Shown piece after piece: positions 33,189-42,145 of a DNA stretch of 64,000 nucleotides. How positions within the stretch are numbered: the first letter of the stretch is position 1; each line of letters begins with the position of its first letter. The position numbers and the translations under genes are program-made. This DNA comes from Anaerofustis butyriciformans (lineage in GTDB: Bacteria; Bacillota; Clostridia; Eubacteriales; Anaerofustaceae): NCBI RefSeq assembly GCF_036289385.1, contig NZ_JAYFFH010000002.1, positions 186,001 to 250,000 on the forward strand, in the 5' to 3' direction. The notes beneath the pieces are model-generated. The model was not told where the DNA came from. It did no database searches and was given only the letters and a program-made list of their open reading frames with translations.

Positions 33189-34454
33189 ATGGAAATTATT
33201 CAAAGAATATTGAATTTGGGTGCTGCGGTTGTAGTTCCAATAATCATAATAATTATCGGACTTGTGGTTGGTATGAAACTTATAAAAGCCGTTCGTGCCG
33301 GTGTTACCGTAGGGGTTGGTTTTACCGGACTTATGTTGATAACCGGACTTATAAGTACATACATGAATCCTATTATTGAAGCATTACAGAAAAACTGGCA
33401 TATGTCACTTGATACATATGACATGGGGTGGCCGGTAGCTTCTGGTATAGCATATTCAAACGGTCAATTTGTTTCTATCTTGTTTGCGACAATTATTTTG
33501 GCAAACGTACTTATGCTTATTTTTAAATGGACAAACGTATTAAACGTTGATATTTGGAATTTCTGGCATTTTATTGAAGGTGGTATGTGGGTTTATATTG
33601 TAACAGGAAATTTAGTTTTAGGTGCAATTGCCGGTACATTATACAGTATTGTAATAGTATTCCTTGGTGGAAAAATGGCTCCTAAAGTTGCAGAATTCTT
33701 AGGCTATCCCGGTGTAGCAATTACTACCCAGTCATTCCCTCTATCGTATTATATTTGTGTTGGTATAAATAAAGTTATTGATAAGATTCCTGGAATTAAT
33801 AAAATCAGATTTAGTTTAAATGACTTAAATCCAAAATATGCTTGGCTTGGTGAACCATTATTCTTAGGTTTAATATTAGGTGCAGCTCTTACATTCCTTG
33901 CCGGACTTGGTTGGGAACAAGCTTTAACTACTGCTATGGGTATGGCTGCTGTTATGTATATTTTACCAAGAATGGTAAAAATATTAATGGAAGGTTTAAG
34001 TCCATTATCAAATGCGGCACAAAAATTTATGAAGAAAAAATTCCCTGGCAGAGAAATGTATGTAGGTATGGACCTTGCTGTATTACTAGGGGACAGCGAA
34101 GTTATTACACTTGCTATGATTATGATACCTTTAACACTTGTATTTGCAATGATTTTACCAGGTAATAGAATTTTACCATTTATTGATTTAACAGGTATTA
34201 CTTATTGGATGGTAGCTCCTGTAATGGCATCAATTACAAAAGACGGTAAGAGAAACTCGTTCCGTGCATTGATTTTAGGTGTAATTACTGTTGTTTCAAT
34301 GTTATATATAGCTTCAGACGTTGCTCCTATTATGACAGAATTTGCAAAAGGTTCAGGTTTAGTAGATACAACATCTGGTCCTGTATCAGCATTTAGTGCA
34401 GGCGCTGAATTATTCTCATACGCATTAACTAAAATATCACAAATATTCTTCTAA
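33189..34454 (+). CDS. PTS galactitol-type EIIC permease
   Basis: 421 residues with 9-11 TM segments and GatC-family stretches: MEIIQRILNLGAAVVVPIIIIIIGLVVGMK at the start, VGVGFTGLMLITGLI, DMGWPVASGIAYSNG, LLGDSEVITLAMIMIPL. It imports and phosphorylates a sugar alcohol or related sugar. With the aldolase, alcohol dehydrogenase and hydroxyacid dehydrogenase, a pathway that breaks down a C5-C6 alditol phosphate is plausible. It is followed by a terminator, so the PTS operon has just two genes. Confidence 0.92.
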   Translation: MEIIQRILNLGAAVVVPIIIIIIGLVVGMKLIKAVRAGVTVGVGFTGLMLITGLISTYMNPIIEALQKNWHMSLDTYDMGWPVASGIAYSNGQFVSILFATIILANVLMLIFKWTNVLNVDIWNFWHFIEGGMWVYIVTGNLVLGAIAGTLYSIVIVFLGGKMAPKVAEFLGYPGVAITTQSFPLSYYICVGINKVIDKIPGINKIRFSLNDLNPKYAWLGEPLFLGLILGAALTFLAGLGWEQALTTAMGMAAVMYILPRMVKILMEGLSPLSNAAQKFMKKKFPGREMYVGMDLAVLLGDSEVITLAMIMIPLTLVFAMILPGNRILPFIDLTGITYWMVAPVMASITKDGKRNSFRALILGVITVVSMLYIASDVAPIMTEFAKGSGLVDTTSGPVSAFSAGAELFSYALTKISQIFF

Positions 34455-34468
34455 AATTATTTAAAAAT

Positions 34469-34495
34469 AAAAAAGCACCTTATGGTGCTTTTTTA
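34469..34495. terminator. bidirectional terminator after PTS EIIC
   Basis: AAAAGCACC / GGTGCTTTT stem with TTAT loop and T-run, between converging genes. Confidence 0.9.
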
Positions 34496-35014
34496 TTGAT
34501 AACAAGAACCGTCTTGTAATTTCATTCCGCCTATGCCTTTACCTTGCCCTTGACCGCCGTTACCGGCTCCATTACCACTACCATTGCCACGTTCACTACC
34601 GTTTCCGCTGCCATTTCCGTTCCCGTTACCAAGTCCTAAACCTAAACCAATATTTTGAGAATTATTTCTGCTGCCATCACAGTTTTCTTGATTTTTTCTT
34701 ATTTGGTTCAAAATATTTTCGGCTTCTTCTTTTGTTATAATACCTTGATTGACTTTTTCATTTAATATTTCTTCTTTTTGTTCTAAGTTAACTTTTTTAA
34801 ATTGATCTAATACTCCATTTTCTTTTGCAATTTCTCCAAATGTCATATCTAATTTATTTTTTATGTCAGAAATTGTTTCAATGCTTTTATTTGTTAATTG
34901 TGAAAGTGTTTGTGCTTTTAAAGTATATTGATTAGATGCAAAAATTGGTGTTGAAAAGCCAAAAATAGATAGGGTTAATAATGTTGTTGTAATTATTTTC
35001 GTTCTCTTTTTCAT
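34493..35014 (-). CDS. secreted DUF2680-like protein with Gly/Asn-rich tail
   Basis: 173 residues: signal peptide (~1-26, ending IFASNQ), a helical region (~50-113) with FGEIAKENGVLDQF, EILNEKVNQGIITKEEAENIL and QIRKNQENCDG, which is the DUF2680 pattern, then a low-complexity GNGNGSG tail (~122-160). It lies 92 bp downstream of the histidine kinase gene on the same strand. DUF2680 proteins often accompany two-component systems in Clostridia. A role as extracytoplasmic target or sensor partner is inferred; the function is unknown. Confidence 0.75.
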   Translation of the reverse strand: MKKRTKIITTTLLTLSIFGFSTPIFASNQYTLKAQTLSQLTNKSIETISDIKNKLDMTFGEIAKENGVLDQFKKVNLEQKEEILNEKVNQGIITKEEAENILNQIRKNQENCDGSRNNSQNIGLGLGLGNGNGNGSGNGSERGNGSGNGAGNGGQGQGKGIGGMKLQDGSCYQ

Positions 35015-35106
35015 TTTTATATCCTCCGTATCTTTTCTATGGATATATAATACAAAATAAAAATGGCAAAATTATGTCTTTTCTATTTCTTTTTTAAGTT
35101 ATTGTT

Positions 35107-36531
35107 TTATAGATTAAATATAAACTCTGCTCCACCTTTGTCTGCATTTTTTGCTTCTAATATTATATTATGTCTTTTTGCAATTTGATTTGCTATTGCA
35201 AGCCCAAGTCCGCTTCCTGTTTCATTTTTCTTATCATATGTTTTATAGAATTTATCAAATATATGAGGAAGGTGTTCTTCGTCTATTCCTTCTCCATAAT
35301 CTCTTATGATTATTTGATTATTTTTAAATGTTACATCAATACAGGAATTTTCTTTAGAAAATTTTATTGCATTGTCTAAGATAATAAGAAACATTTGTCT
35401 TAATCTTTCATAATCTCCATTTATTTCATATATGTTATTTTCTATCTCTTTATTTATTGTAATGTTTTTATTATTTGCAATTTGCATTGCGCTTCTTACT
35501 ACATCATTTATTACATCTGTTAAATTAAGTTTGTTTACTTGTATTTTAAAGTCGGTATTTTGAAGTCTTGCAAGATCCAGTAAATCTCCTACAAGTCTTT
35601 CTAAAAATTTTGCTTCAAGAAGCATTTGCTTGTAGTATTCTTGTATTTTATCTTTATCAGTAATTACGTTTTCCTGCAGTACCTCTAAGGAACCTCTCAT
35701 TACGGTTATAGGGGTTCTAAGTTCATGTGATATATTTGCTATAAAATCTTTTTGCATTTTATCCAGTTTTTCACTTTGTTTGTCTGCTTCTTCAAGTCTT
35801 TTTGCAAGTATGTCGAGAATTTCTCCAAGTTCTCCTATTTCATCATTTTGTTTAATATTGCATCTTGCCGTATAATCGTGGTTTGATAAATTTGATGCAA
35901 CTTCTTTCATTTTTGATAGAGGTTTTGTAAATAGTCGAGAAAGAATAAAAGATAAAATTATTACAATAATAAGAGATATGATAATACTGAATGCTAAAAT
36001 GGTAAGGGCCTGTTTTACATCTCTTGGTATTTCATCTATATTTGATGAAATAAATACAGCTCCTGTTATTTCATTTTCTTTTTGAATCGGTACTCCAACC
36101 GTTATATTTGTTTGAGAATGGTTGTCGTTACATTGTTCTATACTTGTGTTTTCTCCGTTTAGTACTTTATCAAGTATAGCCTCTGCATTACTTGGTAGGG
36201 TAGAGGTATTGTAGTTATCGCTTGAATGTCCCATATTTTTATTGATTAAATTACCGTTTGTATCTACTACCCATATGCTTGATTTTGATACTTTATCTAT
36301 AAATTTTATATATGCACCATATCCTCCCATTCCTCTTCCGTTTCCGATACTTTCTTCGCCTGATAATACATCACTTAAAGCAATAGCATATTCTTCCATT
36401 TGTTCTTTATGCATATTTGACGTATAATTTTTAAAAAGGCATAAGAATATACCTGCTATGATTATGGAAAATATTAAAAGAGCAATTGTAAAATTCAGTG
36501 TTAATTTTATTGCAATTTTACTTTTTTTCAT
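35107..36531 (-). CDS. sensor histidine kinase
   Basis: 474 residues: TM1 (~13-35), an extracytoplasmic sensor region (~36-175), TM2 (~178-200), HAMP (~200-255), the dimerisation/phosphoacceptor helix DFIANISHELRTPITVMRGSL with the His near 270, and the catalytic ATPase domain with N box LDNAIKFS, G1 IRDYGEGIDEEHLPHIFDKFY and G2 GSGLGLAIAN. The sensor domain is rich in polar residues and NG. Its start overlaps the end of the response regulator gene by 14 bp, which implies coupled translation. The signal is unknown. Confidence 0.95.
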   Translation of the reverse strand: MKKSKIAIKLTLNFTIALLIFSIIIAGIFLCLFKNYTSNMHKEQMEEYAIALSDVLSGEESIGNGRGMGGYGAYIKFIDKVSKSSIWVVDTNGNLINKNMGHSSDNYNTSTLPSNAEAILDKVLNGENTSIEQCNDNHSQTNITVGVPIQKENEITGAVFISSNIDEIPRDVKQALTILAFSIIISLIIVIILSFILSRLFTKPLSKMKEVASNLSNHDYTARCNIKQNDEIGELGEILDILAKRLEEADKQSEKLDKMQKDFIANISHELRTPITVMRGSLEVLQENVITDKDKIQEYYKQMLLEAKFLERLVGDLLDLARLQNTDFKIQVNKLNLTDVINDVVRSAMQIANNKNITINKEIENNIYEINGDYERLRQMFLIILDNAIKFSKENSCIDVTFKNNQIIIRDYGEGIDEEHLPHIFDKFYKTYDKKNETGSGLGLAIANQIAKRHNIILEAKNADKGGAEFIFNL

Positions 36532-37213
36532 TTTCTTTTACCTCAAATTTATACCCCACACCCCATATTGTTGCTATGTCCCAGGAAATATGTTCAAATT
36601 TATCTATTTTTGCTCTTAATCTTTTTATATGAGAATCTACAGTTCTGTTATCACCATAATAATCATATCCCCATATCATATTTAAAAGCTGTTCTCTTGA
36701 AAAAACTTTGTTTTGTGCTTTGCATAAAGTCCAAAGTATTTCTATTTCTTTTTTTGTAAGTGGTAGTTTTTCATTATTTATATATGCACTGTATGTGTCC
36801 ATATCTATTTGTAAATTATCAAAAGATAATTTTTGTTTTTTATTCTCTTCGTTTCCCACTCTTCTCATAATTGCCTTTATTCTTGCCATTACTTCTCCAA
36901 GAGAAAATGGTTTTACGATGTAATCATCAGCTCCTATTTCAAGTCCCATTATTTTTTCAAAGTCTTCACCTCTTGCTGTAATCATTATTATAGGAACATT
37001 TGATGTTTTTCTTATTTCTCTGCAAACAGAAAATCCGTCCTTTTTAGGCATCATTACATCAAGAAGAATTATATCCGGCTTTTCTTCTTCAAACTTTATA
37101 AGAGCATCTTCTCCGTCAAGGGCGACAATAGTTTTATAACCTTCATTTTTTGCATAATCTTCAAGAATTGATGTTATTTGTTTATTGTCATCCACTATAA
37201 GTAATGTATCCAT
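36518..37213 (-). CDS. OmpR/PhoB-type response regulator
   Basis: 231 residues. Receiver domain with the acidic pair DD (8-9), phosphoacceptor D52 in PDIILLDVMMPKKDG, Thr in MITARG and Lys in DDYIVKPF; C-terminal winged helix with GYDYYGDNRTVDSHIKRLRAKI. I prefer the second ATG (37213, MDTLLIVDD), 7 bp after GGAG; the first ATG at 37219 is too close to it. The kinase gene overlaps its end. The likely target in the neighbourhood is the DUF2680 gene. Confidence 0.95.
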   Translation of the reverse strand: MDTLLIVDDNKQITSILEDYAKNEGYKTIVALDGEDALIKFEEEKPDIILLDVMMPKKDGFSVCREIRKTSNVPIIMITARGEDFEKIMGLEIGADDYIVKPFSLGEVMARIKAIMRRVGNEENKKQKLSFDNLQIDMDTYSAYINNEKLPLTKKEIEILWTLCKAQNKVFSREQLLNMIWGYDYYGDNRTVDSHIKRLRAKIDKFEHISWDIATIWGVGYKFEVKENEKK

Positions 37214-37307
37214 ACCCATTCTCCTTATTTTTATCCACTTTAATTATAAACGATAAATTTGTTTTTTTCATGGCAAAATTAAAAGTCTTATTTATTCATT
37301 ATTTGTA

Positions 37308-37348
37308 AAAAAATACACCTATGAAAATCTTTATAGGTGTATTTTTAT
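37308..37348 (-). terminator. terminator of the LRR protein gene
   Basis: AAATACACCTAT / ATAGGTGTATTT stem with a 9-10-nt loop, T-rich beyond. Confidence 0.8.
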
Positions 37349-37357
37349 TTAAATAAA

Positions 37358-38593
37358 TTAGATTTTATTTTTTGTAAAATTCTTTTTTATAATTGTTAAT
37401 ATTAATAACATAGAAATAGATATTATCGATACACTAATCCAGCTTTTTATATTTGATAAATCAGAGGTGTTAGGGGAGGAAGTGATTTTGTTATTGTCAT
37501 TATTTGATATACCATTATTTGGTTTATTATTATTTTCTTGATTGTTTTCGCCTTCACCTGAATTATTATTGTTATTATCATCAATATCTTTCTTTTTAAA
37601 TATTATCGTTGCGTTAAGTTCTGCTCCATTTTCTTTATATGTATATGTTATTGTCATACCGTCTGTAATGTTTTGAACGATGCCGTTATTTATTGTGCCG
37701 CCTTTTATGTTAGTAATATTTTCAGGATTAATATTTTTATCCAAGTTTCGTAAATCGTATGTATCAGAGGTATCTACATCAACTGTAACTGCTCTTTGGT
37801 TTTGTGTATCAATATCTTTATTATTAGTTAAATTACCATGTAATGAAATCATTTTATTACTTGTTATATTTACATTATCTCCTGTTAAATAAGGTTTATT
37901 TGATAAATCTATTGTTATAATATCGGTTCCGTAACATAATAATTGTCTTAAATTTGGATTGTTTGATAAATCTAATTTTTTAATTGGTGTTGTAGATATC
38001 CAAACATATTCTAATTGTTCGTTATTAGAAAAATCAATTTCTGTTATTTCTCCTATCAAATATGTAAAGTTTTTTAAGTTTATATTTTTTGATAAATCTA
38101 ATGTAGTAAAATTATTTGCTCCGCAAGTTAAATCTTCTAATTTAACATTATTTTCTAAATTTAAACTATTAAGTTTATTATCAAAACAGTCGAGTCTTGT
38201 TAATTCTTTATTATTTGAAATGTTTAAGTTTTCAATTTTGTTATGTAGGCATAACAGTGTTTTAAGTTTTGTATTTTGCGATAAATCCAGTGAGGTAATA
38301 TTATTGTCTCTGCATGAAAGTACTTCTAGATTTGTAAATATTTCTATTCCGTCAACATTTTCTATAGACATACCGTGAATATCTATTTTTTTTACTTGTT
38401 CTGCTTCTTCTGTAGAAATTTCATTATCACCATCTAAATCGAAATTATTTAAAACATAATTTCTAAAATTATTATCGGTAAATTTATCAATGTTTGATGC
38501 AAATGCTGTTGTTGTGAAGTTTAATGTTAAAACTATTGTTAATGATACAAATATACTCATGAAAGTTATTCTTTTTTTGTTTTTTGTATTCAT
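37358..38593 (-). CDS. surface leucine-rich-repeat protein with PNTSD sorting signal
   Basis: 411 residues: signal peptide (~1-33), an EF-hand-like DLDGDNEISTEEA (~42-54) as in dockerin-type proteins, seven to nine ~21-residue LRR units (LDLSQNTKLKTLLCLHNKI; LNISNNKELTRLDCFDNKL) at ~60-240, a beta domain (~270-330), an Asn/Glu-rich linker and a C-terminal SPNTSD motif, TM helix and KKNFTKNKI tail. The start at 38593 has AAAGGAG 7 bp upstream. It is an internalin-like adhesion protein by layout. The cell-wall anchor departs from LPXTG: Ser follows Thr. Confidence 0.82.
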   Translation of the reverse strand: MNTKNKKRITFMSIFVSLTIVLTLNFTTTAFASNIDKFTDNNFRNYVLNNFDLDGDNEISTEEAEQVKKIDIHGMSIENVDGIEIFTNLEVLSCRDNNITSLDLSQNTKLKTLLCLHNKIENLNISNNKELTRLDCFDNKLNSLNLENNVKLEDLTCGANNFTTLDLSKNINLKNFTYLIGEITEIDFSNNEQLEYVWISTTPIKKLDLSNNPNLRQLLCYGTDIITIDLSNKPYLTGDNVNITSNKMISLHGNLTNNKDIDTQNQRAVTVDVDTSDTYDLRNLDKNINPENITNIKGGTINNGIVQNITDGMTITYTYKENGAELNATIIFKKKDIDDNNNNNSGEGENNQENNNKPNNGISNNDNNKITSSPNTSDLSNIKSWISVSIISISMLLILTIIKKNFTKNKI

Positions 38594-38740
38594 AAAGTTG
38601 CTCCTTTCTTTCTTATATTTCATTTTTTAGATACATAGTTTTATAACGATGCATTTTTATATATACTATTATTACATAAAAATAATAATTTTGCTTAAAA
38701 AAATTGTAAAAATTTGGTATTTTTATTATTTTATGCAATA

Positions 38741-38770
38741 AAAAAACAAAGTTTTTAAACTTTGTTTTTA
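38741..38770 (-). terminator. terminator of the DUF4230 operon
   Basis: AAAAACAAAGTTT / AAACTTTGTTTTT stem with a short loop, directly at the stop codon of the 407-residue gene. Confidence 0.8.
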
Positions 38771-39991
38771 ATTCATACAATAATACACATTATCTTTATC
38801 CAAATAAATATTTACTGGATTATTGTAAAGAACATTTAAATGATTAATATTTTCTATAAATGGCTGTGTAATATTTTCTTTGCATATTATAAAATTTTTT
38901 AATGTTTTATTTATTTTTTTATCTGTTATATTATTTAGTTTTTTGTTTATTTTTATTAGTTTTTCATTTAGAGATATTTTTTCCAATATAGAAATATTTT
39001 GTAATGTTTGTGCAGTTTTTTCGCTTGTTTTTGCGATATTGTTTAAAATGATGTTTTCTATTGAAGAATTAGCTTTCTTTTCTATTTTGTTATAGCAAAT
39101 AGTATATAACTCTCGATAGGCGAAAGATTCTTTTTCTATTTTTTCTATGATATTTGATATATTTTTTTTATTAAAATCATTAAGGAGTAATATATCCAAA
39201 AATGATGTAAAAGAATAAAGATATAATGCAAGTTGATAATTTTTAAATTGTTCTTGTGTTTCTTCAATATATTTTTTTGTATTTTTTTCGTTATTTAATA
39301 CATTATTTTTAGAAGATGTTTTTTGTATTTGTTTATGATAAAAAATTATTTTTTGTTTTGCATCTTGTTTTATGTCTTGGATTTTTATATATGCTGTATT
39401 TTTAAAAGATTCATTATTGATATTATATTTTAATCTATTTGTTAGCTCATAAATATAATCTACATTACCAAGCATTTCAGATTTTTTATTCTCTTGTAAA
39501 AATGTTAAAATATTTTTTTGAGTTTCTTTTATTTCATCTAAATTTTTTTCTATTTTAATAAAAGCTGCTGCTAAAAATAGATATGTAGGATTGTAAGGAA
39601 TTATTGTATTTTTAACTTCATTTATGCTGTTTATTGGATTTAATCTGGCTTGAGCAACCAAATTTCCTTCATTAAATATACCTGATGTATAACCGCTTCC
39701 GTCACGAAATTTGCCAAGATATCCGCTTATGCCTTCTGGGAATGATAGAGAATATAAACCTTTTACATTTAATGATTTTGTATTTGTAACTGTTCTCATA
39801 TATTCTGGTAAGGATGCAAAAGCTATTCCCATTTCATTTAATTGAGAAAAAGGTATTTTAATTGAATATTTATTTTTTATGTTTTCAATTTCCATAGTTG
39901 GCAGATATTCGATGTTTTCGATGTTATTTATAAAATTAATAATTTTATTATCTTTTTCTGTTATTTTTTTATCTATTAAATTTTTACTCAT
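38768..39991 (-). CDS. unknown 407-residue helical protein of the DUF4230 operon
   Basis: No signal peptide and no TM segment. The N-terminal ~140 residues contain LPEYMRTVTNTKSLNVKGLYSLSFPEGISGYLGKF-type sequence (key blocks LPEYMRT and GISGYLGKF, then GSGYTSGIFNEGNLVAQARL); residues ~155-390 are nearly all Lys/Asn/Glu/Ile helix, predicted coiled coil. I do not recognise the family. GGGG-type ribosome binding site and ATG at 39991. It is 40 bp downstream of a 27-residue membrane peptide gene, which follows a DUF4230 gene, so the three probably act together at the membrane. Confidence 0.6.
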   Translation of the reverse strand: MSKNLIDKKITEKDNKIINFINNIENIEYLPTMEIENIKNKYSIKIPFSQLNEMGIAFASLPEYMRTVTNTKSLNVKGLYSLSFPEGISGYLGKFRDGSGYTSGIFNEGNLVAQARLNPINSINEVKNTIIPYNPTYLFLAAAFIKIEKNLDEIKETQKNILTFLQENKKSEMLGNVDYIYELTNRLKYNINNESFKNTAYIKIQDIKQDAKQKIIFYHKQIQKTSSKNNVLNNEKNTKKYIEETQEQFKNYQLALYLYSFTSFLDILLLNDFNKKNISNIIEKIEKESFAYRELYTICYNKIEKKANSSIENIILNNIAKTSEKTAQTLQNISILEKISLNEKLIKINKKLNNITDKKINKTLKNFIICKENITQPFIENINHLNVLYNNPVNIYLDKDNVYYCMN

Positions 39992-40031
39992 TTTATTCCC
40001 CTTGTTTTATTACCTTTATAATTTAATATTT

Positions 40032-40115
40032 TTATCTTGTTAAAAATAATATAAAGTAAAATATAATTATTACTAGAACAATTCCTTTAATTATTAATTT
40101 TATTTTATTTTTCAT
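40032..40115 (-). CDS. 27-residue single-pass membrane peptide
   Basis: The frame from ATG 40115 encodes a basic start (MKNKIKLIIKG) and a hydrophobic helix (IVLVIIIFYFILFL) ending TR, a classic small membrane peptide. GAGGAAAAT gives a ribosome binding site 4-5 bp before the ATG. It lies 8 bp after the DUF4230 stop. It is too short for standard gene calling. The even hydrophobic pattern and good ribosome binding site argue for translation; homologues would settle it. Confidence 0.5.
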   Translation of the reverse strand: MKNKIKLIIKGIVLVIIIFYFILFLTR

Positions 40116-40123
40116 ATTTTCCT

Positions 40124-40765
40124 CTATTTATCTAAAAAAACTATTTTATATTTATTTAAGTCATAAACATTTGCGAAGAAACTTTTTAGCATCGTTTCTG
40201 CATTTGTTCTTGCATTATCATATAGACCATTTTGTATCGCTTGTGTTTGTGCTTCATTTTGTAATTTTTTTAGTGCTTCGTTATTTTCGCTTAAGGTAAT
40301 TTTATTAAATATGCTTTCTTCTTCATGGTAGACTTTGAAAGAATCTAAATCTATTTCGCTAGATAAAATTTTAACCTCAGGTAATTTTACTTCTATTGTA
40401 TCTCCCTTAATATTCCATTGTATCTGGCTAAAATCGTATCCTGCTTTTATTGTAATGTTATAGCTGTATATGTATTTACTTTGAGTAAAAGGAATTTTAT
40501 TTCCAAATAATTCTCTTGAGGAATCTGTCACGTTTATTTGTGTGCAATATGCAGATTGTGTTGCAAATTCTCCAATATTTTCAAATCCTATTTTTGTTGT
40601 TTTGCTATCTGTAATAAAAGTATCTTTTATTCCTATTGTTATAAAGCCGGATGCAATAGCAACTAATATTAATACAAGTATCTTTCTTGTTAATGGATTG
40701 TTTAATAATTTAAATACTTTACTTTTTTTCTTTTCTTGTTGTTCTTTATTTTCTTTACTTTCCAT
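40124..40765 (-). CDS. DUF4230 membrane-anchored protein
   Basis: 213 residues. A charged N terminus (KENKEQQEKKKSK), one TM helix (~29-48), then an extracytoplasmic domain: TTKIGFENIGEFATQSAYCTQINV, FTQSKYIYSYNITIKAGYDFSQIQW and IKGDTIEVKLPEVKILSSEID are the DUF4230 pattern, followed by a helical end with repeated Ala. The domain resembles the band of extracellular beta proteins of unknown role found across bacteria. It is the first gene of a three-gene unit with the 27-residue peptide and the 407-residue protein. Confidence 0.78.
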   Translation of the reverse strand: MESKENKEQQEKKKSKVFKLLNNPLTRKILVLILVAIASGFITIGIKDTFITDSKTTKIGFENIGEFATQSAYCTQINVTDSSRELFGNKIPFTQSKYIYSYNITIKAGYDFSQIQWNIKGDTIEVKLPEVKILSSEIDLDSFKVYHEEESIFNKITLSENNEALKKLQNEAQTQAIQNGLYDNARTNAETMLKSFFANVYDLNKYKIVFLDK

Positions 40766-40863
40766 TAATTAGTCCCCGTTATTTTTGAATTACATTTTTA
40801 ATTATACAATAAAATTTATATAGTTCGACATAATTTACCAAAAATTAGGTTTTAAAATTAAAT

Positions 40864-40897
40864 TCAGAGGATATAAATTTAATTTATATCCTCTAAA
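40864..40897 (-). terminator. terminator-like hairpin after the lipoprotein gene
   Basis: AGAGGATATAAAT / ATTTATATCCTCT long perfect stem with almost no loop. The T-run on the minus strand is broken, so termination may be partial. Confidence 0.6.
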
Positions 40898-40909
40898 TTA
40901 ATATATGTT

Positions 40910-41704
40910 TTACTTTATTTTTTTTACGTTTAATTCTATTTCATTAATATTTTGAACGTCAATGAGGTTAGAATATTCTTTTCCATTGCTATCTTTTAAA
41001 TATTCCATTGAAAGTTTTGTATTGGGTTTTATGTTTTGTGAAGTAACAATATAATTCTTTAATATTTCTGTATCAGAAACATCAACATAACTTCCATCTT
41101 CAGTTATAATAATTAATTTAATATTTGTATTACCATATACGTCTCTATAATCTCCCATCATGGATAAATATCCGCATTGTGTTAGATTTCTATATGTATA
41201 ATCTTTTATATATTGAGTATATTTATCGGTAGAGCTTTTTATTTCAGTTAATTCATTTTTATTTTTTTCTCTACTACCTATTTTCTTTACTTTTAGCACG
41301 ATTTCTCCATATGTTTGATGGTTTATTAAGGATGTTTCTTCTCCTTGTTCATTTTTTTCAAATGTATATTTTATTATTGAATTTGGTTGTATATTTTGTT
41401 TTGTTACAACATATTGTTTTAAATCTTCCTCATTATTTATATCTATATAATCTTCATTATCGTTGATAATTGTTATTTTTATATATCCTTCACCATATGT
41501 ATCGGCTCTAAACCCACCCATTGATGTATAGCCAAACGATGCAAGATTTTTTCCTACATAATCTTTCATATACCAAGTATATTTATTTGGAGATTCCTTT
41601 ATTGTTACAGGCTTATGTTGTTCGATATTATTTGATGTTTGTGAGCATGATGTTAATATAATTATGATAAATATTATAGATATTATTGAGGTTATCTTTT
41701 TCAT
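40910..41704 (-). CDS. lipoprotein with a duplicated domain
   Basis: 264 residues. Lipobox LTSC (Cys20) after a hydrophobic signal. Two copies of a ~105-residue domain follow: KYTWYMKDYVGKNLASFGYTSMGG... (~41-140) and KYTQYIKDYTYRNLTQCGYLSMMG... (~155-262), each with a YIDI/YVDV-type strand, a VVTKQNIQPNS/IVTSQNIKPNT block and a closing E-I-x-L-x-VKKI. It is probably a membrane-bound binding protein. It starts 16 bp after the MerR gene, so it is cotranscribed with it. The ligand is unknown. Confidence 0.75.
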   Translation of the reverse strand: MKKITSIISIIFIIIILTSCSQTSNNIEQHKPVTIKESPNKYTWYMKDYVGKNLASFGYTSMGGFRADTYGEGYIKITIINDNEDYIDINNEEDLKQYVVTKQNIQPNSIIKYTFEKNEQGEETSLINHQTYGEIVLKVKKIGSREKNKNELTEIKSSTDKYTQYIKDYTYRNLTQCGYLSMMGDYRDVYGNTNIKLIIITEDGSYVDVSDTEILKNYIVTSQNIKPNTKLSMEYLKDSNGKEYSNLIDVQNINEIELNVKKIK

Positions 41705-41720
41705 TTTATTTCTCCTTTAT

Positions 41721-42119
41721 TTATTTTACTATTTTATTTTTTAATTTAGATATGTACTCTTTGTATGATATGGAAAGACCCAATGGTGGTATATCCGGCA
41801 TTCCTTCTTCTTCTATCCACTGTATAAATTGTTCTTTTTTTACTAGATTGGCAATTTGATTATTTAAGTCCTCCTTTCTTTTTTCGATGTAAGTTTTTTG
41901 TTCTTTGGGAGAAAGCGATAATATCTCTTTGATTTGAGCAATTTGAAGGTTCATTTCTTTATATATAAGAATTTTCCATATTTGTTCCAAATCGTTTTTG
42001 AGATATAAACGGTGATTATCTTTTGTTCTATGAAGATTTGTCAACCCTTCACTGTCATAGTATTGTAATGTCCGTATACTTACTCCTGCGATTTTACTTA
42101 CTTCTTTTATTTTTTTCAT
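41721..42119 (-). CDS. MerR family transcriptional regulator
   Basis: 132 residues. The winged helix VSKIAGVSIRTLQYYDSEGLTNLHRTKDNHRLY (~7-40), then the EQIWKILIYKEMNLQIAQIKEIL helices and a coiled-coil dimerisation helix are typical of MerR. The C-terminal effector part is short and has no Cys pair for metals. It is the first gene of an operon with the lipoprotein, and its own promoter has the 19-bp spacer with a palindrome, so it autoregulates. AAAGGAG precedes the ATG. Confidence 0.9.
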   Translation of the reverse strand: MKKIKEVSKIAGVSIRTLQYYDSEGLTNLHRTKDNHRLYLKNDLEQIWKILIYKEMNLQIAQIKEILSLSPKEQKTYIEKRKEDLNNQIANLVKKEQFIQWIEEEGMPDIPPLGLSISYKEYISKLKNKIVK

Positions 42120-42145
42120 TAAAGTTCTCCTTTCCCCGTATCCTT

